Source: CANGTU01 sp046336655 (lineage in GTDB: Bacteria; Bacteroidota; Bacteroidia; Flavobacteriales_D; Sanyastnellaceae). Taken from it: a DNA stretch of 23,016 nt. The translations under genes and the position numbers were made by a program. The notes below the pieces were generated by a model. That model ran no database searches, had not been told where the DNA came from, and worked only from the letters and a program-made list of their open reading frames with translations. Positions 8,390-15,244 of this stretch are shown piece by piece (position 1 is the stretch's first letter; the number at the start of each line of letters is the position of its first letter). The DNA lies in NCBI GenBank assembly GCA_046336655.1, contig JBKDGH010000165.1, positions 1 through 23,016 on the forward strand, read 5' to 3'.

Positions 8390-8397
8390 TACATTTG
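8390..8397 (+). promoter_or_regulatory. -7 promoter box of the GCTD-repeat protein gene
   Basis: TACATTTG fits TAnnTTTG exactly and lies 37 nt before the ATG at 8435, giving a predicted leader of about 30 nt. The -33 element is weak. It is in the 90-nt gap after mnmA and suggests the cargo gene has its own promoter. Confidence 0.5.
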
Positions 8398-8434
8398 ACT
8401 GACTCTCAGAATTAAACCTTAATTCACCCTTCCT

Positions 8435-10960
8435 ATGGTAAACTGCCTTACCCGTGTGATCAGTTCTTTTCTTGTACTGCTGAGTATTCTTACTTCAGCA
8501 ACTGCCCAGTCTCCTTGTGAATCTCCGGGAGGTTTGGCCGCTCAGATTTATGTATGCACCTTCAGTAACGGGAACAACGTGGAGCTGGATATTGTATCCG
8601 ATGACGGCACAGTGGTGCTCTCCGTATCCAATCTGGGCAACGTGGCTATTGAATATTTTACAGTTTGCCTCGAGCCGGGCACATGCTACACTGCGGTGAT
8701 GAGCAATGCTGCCGGTCAGACCGGATGGTATAACGGTTACTTCTGGGTCAATGTGAACGGCGTGCAAGTGATCAATGAGTCGCTCGATGCCGATCTTGCC
8801 TCCGAATCGGCCATTTTTTCCCTGGACGGGACTTGTTCAGGAATTCCGGGATGCACCGATCCATTGGCCTGCAACTTCAATGCATCAGCCAATGCGTCGG
8901 ACAACAGCTGCATTTATGCAGATGACTGCAGCACGCTATATGGATGCACAAACCCCGCAGCAACCAATTTTGATGAGGAGGCCATTTTTGATGACGGCTC
9001 ATGCACTTACGACGGTCCCGGCTATTGCGGCGGCGCGCTTCCTGTGGAGTGCGGGGGCTCTTACACCGGCAGCACGGCCGGTGTGACCAACGACAATGCA
9101 ACTTCCGGTGCTGCGGCCTGCAGCGGGTCATCCAGCGGCGGACAGCATTGGTACACCTTCACGGCCACTGAAATGGCCATTATGAACGTGAATACCTGCG
9201 GCTCGCTGTTCGACACTCACCTTAAGGTATTCACCGGATCATGCGGTAATCTTGCCTGTGCGGGAAGCAATGACGATTCAGGCGTGAACTGCAGCGGAAT
9301 TGTGAACGGCAACACGCTCGACAGTTATGTGTCGTTTACCGCACAGGCCGGAATGACTTATTACATCCGGGTAGGTGGTTTTGCGACTCAGACAGGATCC
9401 TATGTGCTCAATGTGAACTGCTCCACCGGAGAAGGATGCACCGACCCATCAGCCTGTAATTTTGACGCTTCTGCCGCCGAAGATGACGGCTCATGCGAGT
9501 ATGCAAGCTGCGCAGGCTGTACAGATCCTTCGGCACTCAATTACAATGCGGAAGCGACCGTTGATGACGGCTCATGCTCTTACTGCGACAGTGAAACCGG
9601 AGTGTTGTCATCATTGTATGTATGCACATTCTCTAATGGAAATAACGTTGTCCTCTCCATCACCGATAGTGAAGGCAATGAGGTGATCACGGTTTCAGGT
9701 CTGGGCAACGGTGCAATCGACTACTTCCAGGTATGTCTGGAGCCCGGTGAATGCTACATCGCTGCCATGAGCAATGCTGCTGGTCTCACGGGCTGGTCAA
9801 ACGGCTATTTCTGGATCAACAGTGGCGGTGTGCAGGTGATTAACCAGTCACTTGATGCAAACCTCACCGCCGAAACAGATTTCTTCTCTATCGACGGCAC
9901 GTGTGATGGCATTCCCGGCTGCATGGATGATACCGCATGCAATTACAACCCTGAAGCAAACGTGGATGACAGCTCCTGCATCTATGCAGAGGATTGTCTG
10001 AGCCTATACGGATGCACCAACCCGAGTGCAAGCAATTACAGTGCTGATGCAATCTATGACGATGGAAGCTGCGCTTTTGATGGTCCTCAGGGATGCACAG
10101 GCGCACTTGAAGCCATTTGCGGAAATACCTACACTGGAAGTACCGCAGGTATTCCCAACGATAATGCTTCTGCGGGGGCAGCATCCTGCGGGGGCAGTTC
10201 GACTGGCGGACAACACTGGTATACATTGACAATGGATGAAATGACCATTGTAAACGTGAATACCTGCGGCTCAATGTTCGATACCTACCTGCGTGTGTAT
10301 AGCGGGGAATGTGGTGCACTTGATTGCGTGGCCTACAGTGATGACGCAGGTATGAATTGCAATGGCGTTCTAAATGGCAATTCTCTGGACAGCTATATCA
10401 CCTTTACTGCCCAACCCGGGGTGACGTATTATATCCGTGTGGGTGGATTTGCATCGGGATCAGGACAATACACCTTCAGTGTGAACTGCTCAAATGGCGA
10501 AGGCTGCACGGACACAGCAGCGTGCAATTACGATTCTGTGGCAACCTCTGACGACGGCAGTTGTGAGTATGATTCATGCCTCGGTTGCACGGATATCAGC
10601 GCAGCGAACTACGAGCCTTCAGCGACGATTGACGATGGTTCATGTGAGTACGACGGTGAGGGTGGAGGCGGACTGCCGCCGTTCTTGCTGGATTTTGAAC
10701 TGGAAAACCTCGAAATGAAGGCATTCCCTGTTCCTGCAGAGGATCAGATCAGCATCTCAGTGGATCGCCTCACACGCCCCGGTAACCTCCGCGTGCGGAT
10801 GTTCAGCTCCGACGGACGTTTACTCCGCACGTTCTCCGAAGCCCATGGCGACGGAGCACACCGGTTCAGTGAAGACATTTCTGACCTTGCACCGGGTTTC
10901 TACCTGATTGAACTCAACGGATATTGGGGAGCGCGAACCCTTTCCATTATCAAGCGATAG
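8435..10960 (+). CDS. Secreted GCTD/DDGSC-repeat protein with T9SS type A sorting domain
   Basis: The 841-residue product starts with a signal peptide ending LTSATAQ (about 1-25). Two near-identical modules of 356 residues follow. Each contains a beta domain starting YVCTFSNGNN (39 and 395), two GCT[DN]P...DDGSC motifs (from 139/170 and 495/526), a PPC-like beta domain with GGQHWYT and YYIRVGGFA, and two further GCTD motifs (from 334/361 and 690/717). The eight GCTD motifs have two Cys each and Asp-rich ends; disulfide formation and Ca2+ binding are plausible by analogy with thrombospondin type 3 repeats but not shown. A Gly-rich linker (near 745) leads to a type A sorting domain in the last 80 residues (FPVPAEDQISI, LAPGFYLIEL). 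The protein should be exported by T9SS and surface-attached or released. Its ligand cannot be deduced. Confidence 0.92.
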   Translation: MVNCLTRVISSFLVLLSILTSATAQSPCESPGGLAAQIYVCTFSNGNNVELDIVSDDGTVVLSVSNLGNVAIEYFTVCLEPGTCYTAVMSNAAGQTGWYNGYFWVNVNGVQVINESLDADLASESAIFSLDGTCSGIPGCTDPLACNFNASANASDNSCIYADDCSTLYGCTNPAATNFDEEAIFDDGSCTYDGPGYCGGALPVECGGSYTGSTAGVTNDNATSGAAACSGSSSGGQHWYTFTATEMAIMNVNTCGSLFDTHLKVFTGSCGNLACAGSNDDSGVNCSGIVNGNTLDSYVSFTAQAGMTYYIRVGGFATQTGSYVLNVNCSTGEGCTDPSACNFDASAAEDDGSCEYASCAGCTDPSALNYNAEATVDDGSCSYCDSETGVLSSLYVCTFSNGNNVVLSITDSEGNEVITVSGLGNGAIDYFQVCLEPGECYIAAMSNAAGLTGWSNGYFWINSGGVQVINQSLDANLTAETDFFSIDGTCDGIPGCMDDTACNYNPEANVDDSSCIYAEDCLSLYGCTNPSASNYSADAIYDDGSCAFDGPQGCTGALEAICGNTYTGSTAGIPNDNASAGAASCGGSSTGGQHWYTLTMDEMTIVNVNTCGSMFDTYLRVYSGECGALDCVAYSDDAGMNCNGVLNGNSLDSYITFTAQPGVTYYIRVGGFASGSGQYTFSVNCSNGEGCTDTAACNYDSVATSDDGSCEYDSCLGCTDISAANYEPSATIDDGSCEYDGEGGGGLPPFLLDFELENLEMKAFPVPAEDQISISVDRLTRPGNLRVRMFSSDGRLLRTFSEAHGDGAHRFSEDISDLAPGFYLIELNGYWGARTLSIIKR
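8549..10652 (+). repeat. Tandem internal duplication, period 1068 nt (356 codons)
   Basis: The unit starting with the YVCTFSNGNN codons at 8549 recurs at 9617, and the DDGSC codons at 9563 recur at 10631, both exactly 1068 nt apart. Landmarks at each end and between (GCTD motifs, GGQHWYT, YYIRVGGFA) keep the same spacing, so the copies have no net insertion or deletion. Many codons differ between the copies, so the duplication is not recent or the copies have drifted. Confidence 0.92.
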
Positions 10961-10980
10961 CTGAACTATAAATGAATGAA

Positions 10981-11011
10981 AAAGCCGCTTCGCCTGGAAG
11001 CGGCTTTTTTT
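10981..11011 (+). terminator. Bidirectional terminator between the convergent cargo and glycosyltransferase genes
   Basis: An 11-base perfect stem AAAGCCGCTTC / GAAGCGGCTTT with loop GCCTG is followed by a T-run on the plus strand and, because of the A-run before it, by a T-run on the minus strand also. It lies 20 nt after the stop of the GCTD-repeat gene and 18 nt after the glycosyltransferase stop, so it can end both transcripts. Confidence 0.92.
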
Positions 11012-11029
11012 GTTTTCCCCAGCTGAAAA

Positions 11030-11986
11030 TCAGATGCGTTCGCTGATCAGGTAGTCGTTTCTGCGGCTCGAGTTGCGCACAATCAGTTCGCCGATAAATC
11101 CTGCGAGGAACAGTTGCGTGCCTACAATCATCGCTGTAAGTGCAATGAAAAATCCCGATTGCTGGGCAATGTTTTTTGCCGGCAGATCTTGTGAAAGGGC
11201 ATAGAGCTTTACCCCGCCAATGTATCCGAATGCGAGGAATCCGATCATGAACACCACCACGCCCAACGTACCAAAGAAGTGCATCGGTTTTTTTCCGAAA
11301 CGGGAAATGAAGGTAATGGTGAGCAGGTCCAGGAATCCGTTGATGAAACGCTCAAATCCGAACTTGGAGGTGCCGTATTGACGGGCGCGGTGCTCAACCA
11401 CCTTTTCTCCGATGTTGCGGAATCCCTCCCGGTGCGCAATCACAGGAATATAGCGGTGCATCTCTCCGAAAATCTCAATACTCTTCACCACTTCTTTTCT
11501 ATACGCCTTCAGTCCGCAATTGAAATCATGGAGCTGAATTCCGCTCATTTTTCGGGTGGCCCAGTTGAACAGCTTCGTCGGCATGGTTTTGGACAGCGGA
11601 TCGTAGCGCTTCTTTTTCCAGCCGCTCACAAGATCGTATTGCTCATCGCGCAGCATGGCAACCAGCGCAGGAATTTCATCCGGTGAGTCCTGCAGGTCGG
11701 CGTCCATGGTGATTATGTAATCACCCGCGGTTGCTTCAAACCCCACGTGAAGTGCAGCACTCTTTCCGTAGTTCCGCGCAAAACGGATTCCGCGGATATG
11801 GGCATCTTCACGTGTGAGTGTGCGAATCACTTCCCATGAACGGTCTCTGCTGCCGTCATCCACAAAAATCACTTCGTAGGTGAGTCCTGCCCCGTTGCAA
11901 CTTCGGCGGATCCATTGTGCAAGCTCGCGCAGGGATTCTTCCTCATTCAGGAGCGGTATGACGATCGAAACAATGGGTTGATTCAA
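11030..11986 (-). CDS. Family 2 glycosyltransferase, polyisoprenyl-phosphate type (DPM1/GtrB-like)
   Basis: The 318-residue product has a GT-A fold N-terminal domain with IVIPLLNEEESL at 8-19, the nucleotide-binding DDGS at 43-46 and the metal-binding DADLQD at 95-100. The C-terminus has two membrane helices at about 237-258 and 278-300. This architecture is that of enzymes moving a sugar from a nucleotide donor to undecaprenyl or dolichyl phosphate on the cytoplasmic face of the inner membrane, for envelope glycan or lipid modification. The sugar cannot be read from sequence. The gene stands alone on the minus strand, divergent from ffs and convergent with the cargo gene. An ArnC-like undecaprenyl-phosphate transferase is equally possible. 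Confidence 0.92.
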   Translation of the reverse strand: MNQPIVSIVIPLLNEEESLRELAQWIRRSCNGAGLTYEVIFVDDGSRDRSWEVIRTLTREDAHIRGIRFARNYGKSAALHVGFEATAGDYIITMDADLQDSPDEIPALVAMLRDEQYDLVSGWKKKRYDPLSKTMPTKLFNWATRKMSGIQLHDFNCGLKAYRKEVVKSIEIFGEMHRYIPVIAHREGFRNIGEKVVEHRARQYGTSKFGFERFINGFLDLLTITFISRFGKKPMHFFGTLGVVVFMIGFLAFGYIGGVKLYALSQDLPAKNIAQQSGFFIALTAMIVGTQLFLAGFIGELIVRNSSRRNDYLISERI

Positions 11987-12023
11987 AGTTCTTCAGCAGG
12001 TGGTTAAGAATATATGCCGGACG

Positions 12024-12031
12024 CAAATGTA
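12024..12031 (-). promoter_or_regulatory. -7 promoter box of the glycosyltransferase gene
   Basis: On the minus strand TACATTTG fits TAnnTTTG exactly. It lies 37 nt before the ATG at 11986. A TTG (12048-12046) sits 14 nt further upstream, closer than usual for a -33 element. Confidence 0.5.
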
Positions 12032-12097
12032 CCGGATTGATGCGCCAAGGTATTCATCCGACATGCGGAATATTCGTGTCAAACGAAGAGTTCGCAG

Positions 12098-12105
12098 TAC
12101 ATTTG
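12098..12105 (+). promoter_or_regulatory. -7 promoter box of ffs
   Basis: TACATTTG fits TAnnTTTG exactly. Counting 7 nt downstream gives a transcription start at about 12112, precisely where the base-paired end of the SRP RNA begins, so box and RNA support each other. No clear TTG is found at -33. Confidence 0.65.
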
Positions 12106-12111
12106 CACACA

Positions 12112-12212
12112 AAGGCAAGTCTTATACGACCAGCTCCCTCTCAATCCTCCAGGGCCGGAAGGCAGCAAAGGCAAGAGGTTGTAGCGGTGCGATATAAGGG
12201 GCTTGCCTTTTC
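12112..12212 (+). ncRNA. ffs: Small signal recognition particle RNA (4.5S type)
   Basis: The apical core CCAGGGCCGGAAGGCAGCAA (12149-12168) contains the conserved GGAA tetraloop region and the symmetric and asymmetric loops that bind Ffh. The ends pair over a long distance: AAAGGCAAG and CTTATA at 12111-12126 with TATAAG and GCTTGCCTTT at 12193-12210, forming the single rod-like hairpin of about 100 nt typical of bacterial small SRP RNA. The closing helix followed by TTTTCCTTTT also works as its terminator. The RNA partners with Ffh and FtsY to target membrane proteins to the translocon. It lies in the intergenic region between the glycosyltransferase and the YkgJ-like gene. Confidence 0.93.
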
Positions 12213-12231
12213 CTTTTGAACCTTTTCGAGC

Positions 12232-12245
12232 CCGGATTAATCCGG
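12232..12245. repeat. 14-bp perfect palindrome before the YkgJ-like gene
   Basis: CCGGATTAATCCGG is a perfect palindrome located 19 nt after the end of ffs and 15 nt before the ATG at 12261. It could be an operator or a small structural element; no regulator is known for it. Confidence 0.45.
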
Positions 12246-12260
12246 CATCCGCATACTGAT

Positions 12261-12767
12261 ATGAAGAAGGTAGATGTCCGCAAATACAGGCTGCGAGCCT
12301 ACAGGAAGAAAAAAGTACTCGCCGCATTTCTCAAGAAACTGGAAAAAAAGCGACCGCCCGCAGCCCGGGCTGCAATGAAGGAAGCTGAAAAGGAAGCGTG
12401 GAAACAAATCGACTGCACCTCTTGCGGCAACTGCTGCATGACCATGACACCCACCTGGAAGAAGTCGGAAGTGAAACGCCTCGCAGCGCATCTGGGTATG
12501 ACGTATGCGGAGTTCTACGAAAAGTGGCTTTACACCGAAGAGGAAACTGGTGACATCATGAACCGCATTACACCTTGCCAGTTCTTCGATCAGAAAAAGG
12601 GGCTCTGCAAGGTGTACGAGTTGCGTCCGCACGATTGTGCTCATTTCCCACATCTGTACCGCAAGGATTTCTATGACCAGGCAGAAGTGTACGAACAGAA
12701 TCTGCACCGGTGTCCCGCCACTTTGGTCGCCATCGAGTACCTCTATAACGCAATTGAGAAAAAGTAG
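12261..12767 (+). CDS. YkgJ-family cysteine-cluster protein
   Basis: The 168-residue protein has a strongly basic N-terminal 50 residues and then eight Cys arranged as in the YkgJ/UPF0153 family: CTSCGNCC at 52-59, Cys106, Cys116, Cys126 in RPHDCAHFP and Cys151. The family is thought to bind a metal or Fe-S cluster, and its biochemical role is unknown. The ATG at 12261 is chosen because an in-frame TTG at 12216 lies in the terminating end of the SRP RNA gene. No membrane segment or signal peptide is seen, so the protein should be cytoplasmic. No promoter box is obvious between ffs and this gene; readthrough from ffs is possible. Confidence 0.88.
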   Translation: MKKVDVRKYRLRAYRKKKVLAAFLKKLEKKRPPAARAAMKEAEKEAWKQIDCTSCGNCCMTMTPTWKKSEVKRLAAHLGMTYAEFYEKWLYTEEETGDIMNRITPCQFFDQKKGLCKVYELRPHDCAHFPHLYRKDFYDQAEVYEQNLHRCPATLVAIEYLYNAIEKK

Positions 12768-12831
12768 TCTGCCGAAGAATCAGGCCCTGATAACTTCACA
12801 TTCATTGGCCTTCTGGTGAGACCGATTCTCT

Positions 12832-12839
12832 TACTTTTG
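12832..12839 (+). promoter_or_regulatory. -7 promoter box of the conserved unknown gene
   Basis: TACTTTTG fits TAnnTTTG exactly and is 22 nt before the GTG start at 12862. TTG at 12805-12807 is 24 nt upstream, one base beyond the usual -33 spacing. A leader of about 16 nt is predicted. Confidence 0.55.
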
Positions 12840-12861
12840 GCAACGACTAAAAACGTGACGA

Positions 12862-14340
12862 GTGGACCAGGATAGAGTGATTCTTTCAACCAATCAGAAG
12901 GCCCTTCGGATCAATCTGAACCCGGATATTTACGGGACCTTTGCTGAAATCGGTGCAGGACAGGAGGTGGTGCGTCACTTCTTTCGCGCAGGTGGCGCCA
13001 GCGGTACCATCGCAAAGGCCATGAGCGCCTATGACAAGGATTTCAGCGATGCCATTTACGGAAAGGAGGAAAAGGGACGGTATGTCTGCAAACCGCGTCT
13101 GGTCAATATGCTCAACCATGAGTACCGGTTGATCGAAGACCGCCTGCGCAGAAAAGACCACGTAACCCGCAAGTATTTTTCCTTCGCCGATACGTTCGCT
13201 ACCATCAATTACCAAAAAACCATTCAGGGGCACGGATGGATGGGGGTGAAGTTCCAGACTGACGCCGGCAAGGAGCCCAATGTGGTCATTCTCCACGCCC
13301 GACTTCATGAGCAAGATGCACTCCTCCAGCAGGCAAGCGTGGGAGCGCTTGGGGTCAATCTGCTCTACGGATGCTATTTCTTCTACCAGCGTCCGGAAGA
13401 ATTGCTCCTTTCACTGTACGACGGAGTGACCAGGGATCAGGTCGAGATCGATATGATCCAGATGACGGGTCCTGACTTTGAAAAGGTGGACAACCGCCTG
13501 CTTTCCCTGCAGCTTGTGAAAAACGGAATGACGGATGCGGTGATTTTCTCACCCGACGGCCGCAACCTGCAGGCAGCGGATGTACTTTATAAAAGAAATA
13601 TTCTCGCACTGCGCGGAAGTTTCCGTCCTGTGACCAAGGTCAATATTGATATGATTATGAAGGGCATGCAGCTCTTCGAAAAGGAATACCGTGTAGACAA
13701 GGACAACATTCAGGTGCTGTTCGAAATCACGCTGAACAACCTGCGTGCGGAAGGGGATATCAACGAACAGGACTTCCTCGACCGAGCGGATATTTTGTGC
13801 TCGCTCGGGCAGACTGTACTCGTATCCAATTACTCGAAGTACTACAAACTGGTGGAGTATTTTTCAAAATATACCACCAAGCGGATGGGGATCATCATGG
13901 GTACCAATATGCTGCTTGAGTTGTTCAATGAAAAGTATTACCGCGATTTGAACGGCGGCATTCTCGAGGCGTTCGGGGTATTGTTCAGCCGCGATATGAA
14001 AATCTACCTCTATCCGTGGAAGGATGCTGCAACCGGACGTATGATTACCACCAAGAACTGTCCGGTGCATCCGCGTCTCAAACCACTGTTTGACTATCTG
14101 GTGTACAACAAACGCCTGGTGGACATTGAAGATTACAATGAGGAGGTGATTGATATTTACTCCAAAGACGTGCTGGATTTGATCAAACACGGTCATACCG
14201 GCTGGGAGAATATGGTGCCTGCTTATGTGGATAGCATCATCAAGGACAACAAACTGTTTGGTTTCGACCCTGAACGCAAGCCCAACCCGGACTACACGCC
14301 GCCATCCAAGGTGACTGTGCAGCGCGTGAATCCTCACTAA
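12862..14340 (+). CDS. Conserved cytosolic protein of unknown function, Bacteroidota-type
   Basis: I recognise this 492-residue family as conserved in Bacteroidota but know no established function; from memory, homologues carry inconsistent database names that should not be trusted. It has no signal peptide or membrane segment. Conspicuous stretches are GTFAEIGAGQEVVRHFFRAG (25-44), the following SGTIAKAMSAYDKDFSDAIYG, IDMIQMTGPDF near 197, and RGSFRPVTKVNIDMI near 250. Many Gly/Arg/Asp-rich turns suggest an enzyme. The start must be GTG at 12862, because an in-frame stop lies 3 nt upstream of it (12856-12858) and no ATG is near. The MBL-fold hydrolase gene begins 3 nt after its stop, so the two are almost certainly translated from one message and may act in one pathway. 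Confidence 0.85.
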   Translation: MDQDRVILSTNQKALRINLNPDIYGTFAEIGAGQEVVRHFFRAGGASGTIAKAMSAYDKDFSDAIYGKEEKGRYVCKPRLVNMLNHEYRLIEDRLRRKDHVTRKYFSFADTFATINYQKTIQGHGWMGVKFQTDAGKEPNVVILHARLHEQDALLQQASVGALGVNLLYGCYFFYQRPEELLLSLYDGVTRDQVEIDMIQMTGPDFEKVDNRLLSLQLVKNGMTDAVIFSPDGRNLQAADVLYKRNILALRGSFRPVTKVNIDMIMKGMQLFEKEYRVDKDNIQVLFEITLNNLRAEGDINEQDFLDRADILCSLGQTVLVSNYSKYYKLVEYFSKYTTKRMGIIMGTNMLLELFNEKYYRDLNGGILEAFGVLFSRDMKIYLYPWKDAATGRMITTKNCPVHPRLKPLFDYLVYNKRLVDIEDYNEEVIDIYSKDVLDLIKHGHTGWENMVPAYVDSIIKDNKLFGFDPERKPNPDYTPPSKVTVQRVNPH

Positions 14341-14343
14341 TTC

Positions 14344-15198
14344 ATGGAGCTGCACATTATCAATACGGGTATGTTCAAGCTGGACGGAGGCGCTATGTTC
14401 GGTGTCGTCCCGAAAACCATCTGGCAGAAAACAAATCCGGCTGATGAGCACAACATGTGCACCTGGGCCATGAGGTGCCTGCTCGTTGAAGACGGAAACC
14501 GCCTGATCCTGATTGATACGGGAATAGGAAATAAGCAAAGCGAAAAGTTCTTTTCGCATTATTACCTGCACGGAGACGACAGCCTCGACGCATCCCTTCA
14601 GGCCAAAGGATTTCACCGCAACGACATTACCGATGTGTTTCTGACTCATCTTCACTTTGACCATTGCGGTGGTGCCATTGAGCGCAATTCTGCCGGGGAG
14701 GGCTACCGGCCTGCGTTTCCGAACGCAGTTTACTGGAGTTGTGAAAGGCATTGGGAATGGGCCACAAAACCGAATGCCCGTGAAAAGGCAAGTTTTCTTT
14801 CAGAAAATATTCTTCCGCTTCAGGAAAGTGGTCAGCTCCGGTTCATTGACAGGCACTCAACCTTCGGCCCCACGCCGCTCGGTTTTGACGTGCTGTTTGT
14901 GGACGGCCATACCGAGAGTATGATGCTCCCGCACATCCCTTATAAAGGCAAGACTGTTGTGTTTATGGCTGATCTGCTGCCCTCAGCCGGTCACATTCCG
15001 CTGCCTTATGTAATGGGGTACGATACCCGTCCGCTGATTACTCTGGAGGAAAAAGGCCAGTTCCTGAATAAGGCGGCAAATGAAGAATATGTGATCCTGT
15101 TTGAGCACGACAGCATCAACGAATGCGCAACGCTCGTGAATACCGAAAAAGGAGTACGGGCCGGCAACCTGTTCCATTTCCGCGAATGCTTCGGATGA
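14344..15198 (+). CDS. MBL-fold metal-dependent hydrolase, lactonase-like
   Basis: The 284-residue cytosolic protein has the full dinuclear metal site of the metallo-beta-lactamase fold: HLHFDH gives His102, His104, Asp106 and His107, with His189 in DGHTE, Asp210 in MADLLPS and His255 in FEHD. This pattern resembles the AHL-lactonase/quorum-quenching and glyoxalase II-like branches, so a hydrolase acting on an ester or lactone is likely, but the substrate is open. The gene starts 3 nt after the stop of the conserved unknown protein, implying coupled expression. No signal peptide is present. Overall length and the MRCLLVEDG strand near the N-terminus fit an intact protein. Confidence 0.9.
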   Translation: MELHIINTGMFKLDGGAMFGVVPKTIWQKTNPADEHNMCTWAMRCLLVEDGNRLILIDTGIGNKQSEKFFSHYYLHGDDSLDASLQAKGFHRNDITDVFLTHLHFDHCGGAIERNSAGEGYRPAFPNAVYWSCERHWEWATKPNAREKASFLSENILPLQESGQLRFIDRHSTFGPTPLGFDVLFVDGHTESMMLPHIPYKGKTVVFMADLLPSAGHIPLPYVMGYDTRPLITLEEKGQFLNKAANEEYVILFEHDSINECATLVNTEKGVRAGNLFHFRECFG

Positions 15199-15219
15199 GG
15201 CCGCCACTTTCATTCGCGC

Positions 15220-15227
15220 TACCTTTG
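15220..15227 (+). promoter_or_regulatory. -7 promoter box of purB
   Basis: TACCTTTG, the same octamer as before mnmA and the DUF983 gene, lies 17 nt before the ATG of purB and 21 nt after the stop of the MBL gene. The predicted leader is about 12 nt. No TTG is found at -33. Confidence 0.5.
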
Positions 15228-15244
15228 CCACTTTTCCGATAACT

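Noticed and set aside
1589..10960. Repeats in the surface proteins considered as a CRISPR array or DNA satellite
   Set aside because: The repeats are in-frame protein domains of 70-356 codons with diverged sequence, without the short identical repeats and unique spacers of CRISPR.
12216..12260. Upstream TTG start for the YkgJ-like gene
   Set aside because: It lies in the terminating tail of ffs; the ATG at 12261 keeps the conserved part intact.
13864..14751. 295-codon open frame on the minus strand
   Set aside because: It runs across the end of the conserved unknown gene and into the MBL gene on the opposite strand, with a composition typical of antisense frames.
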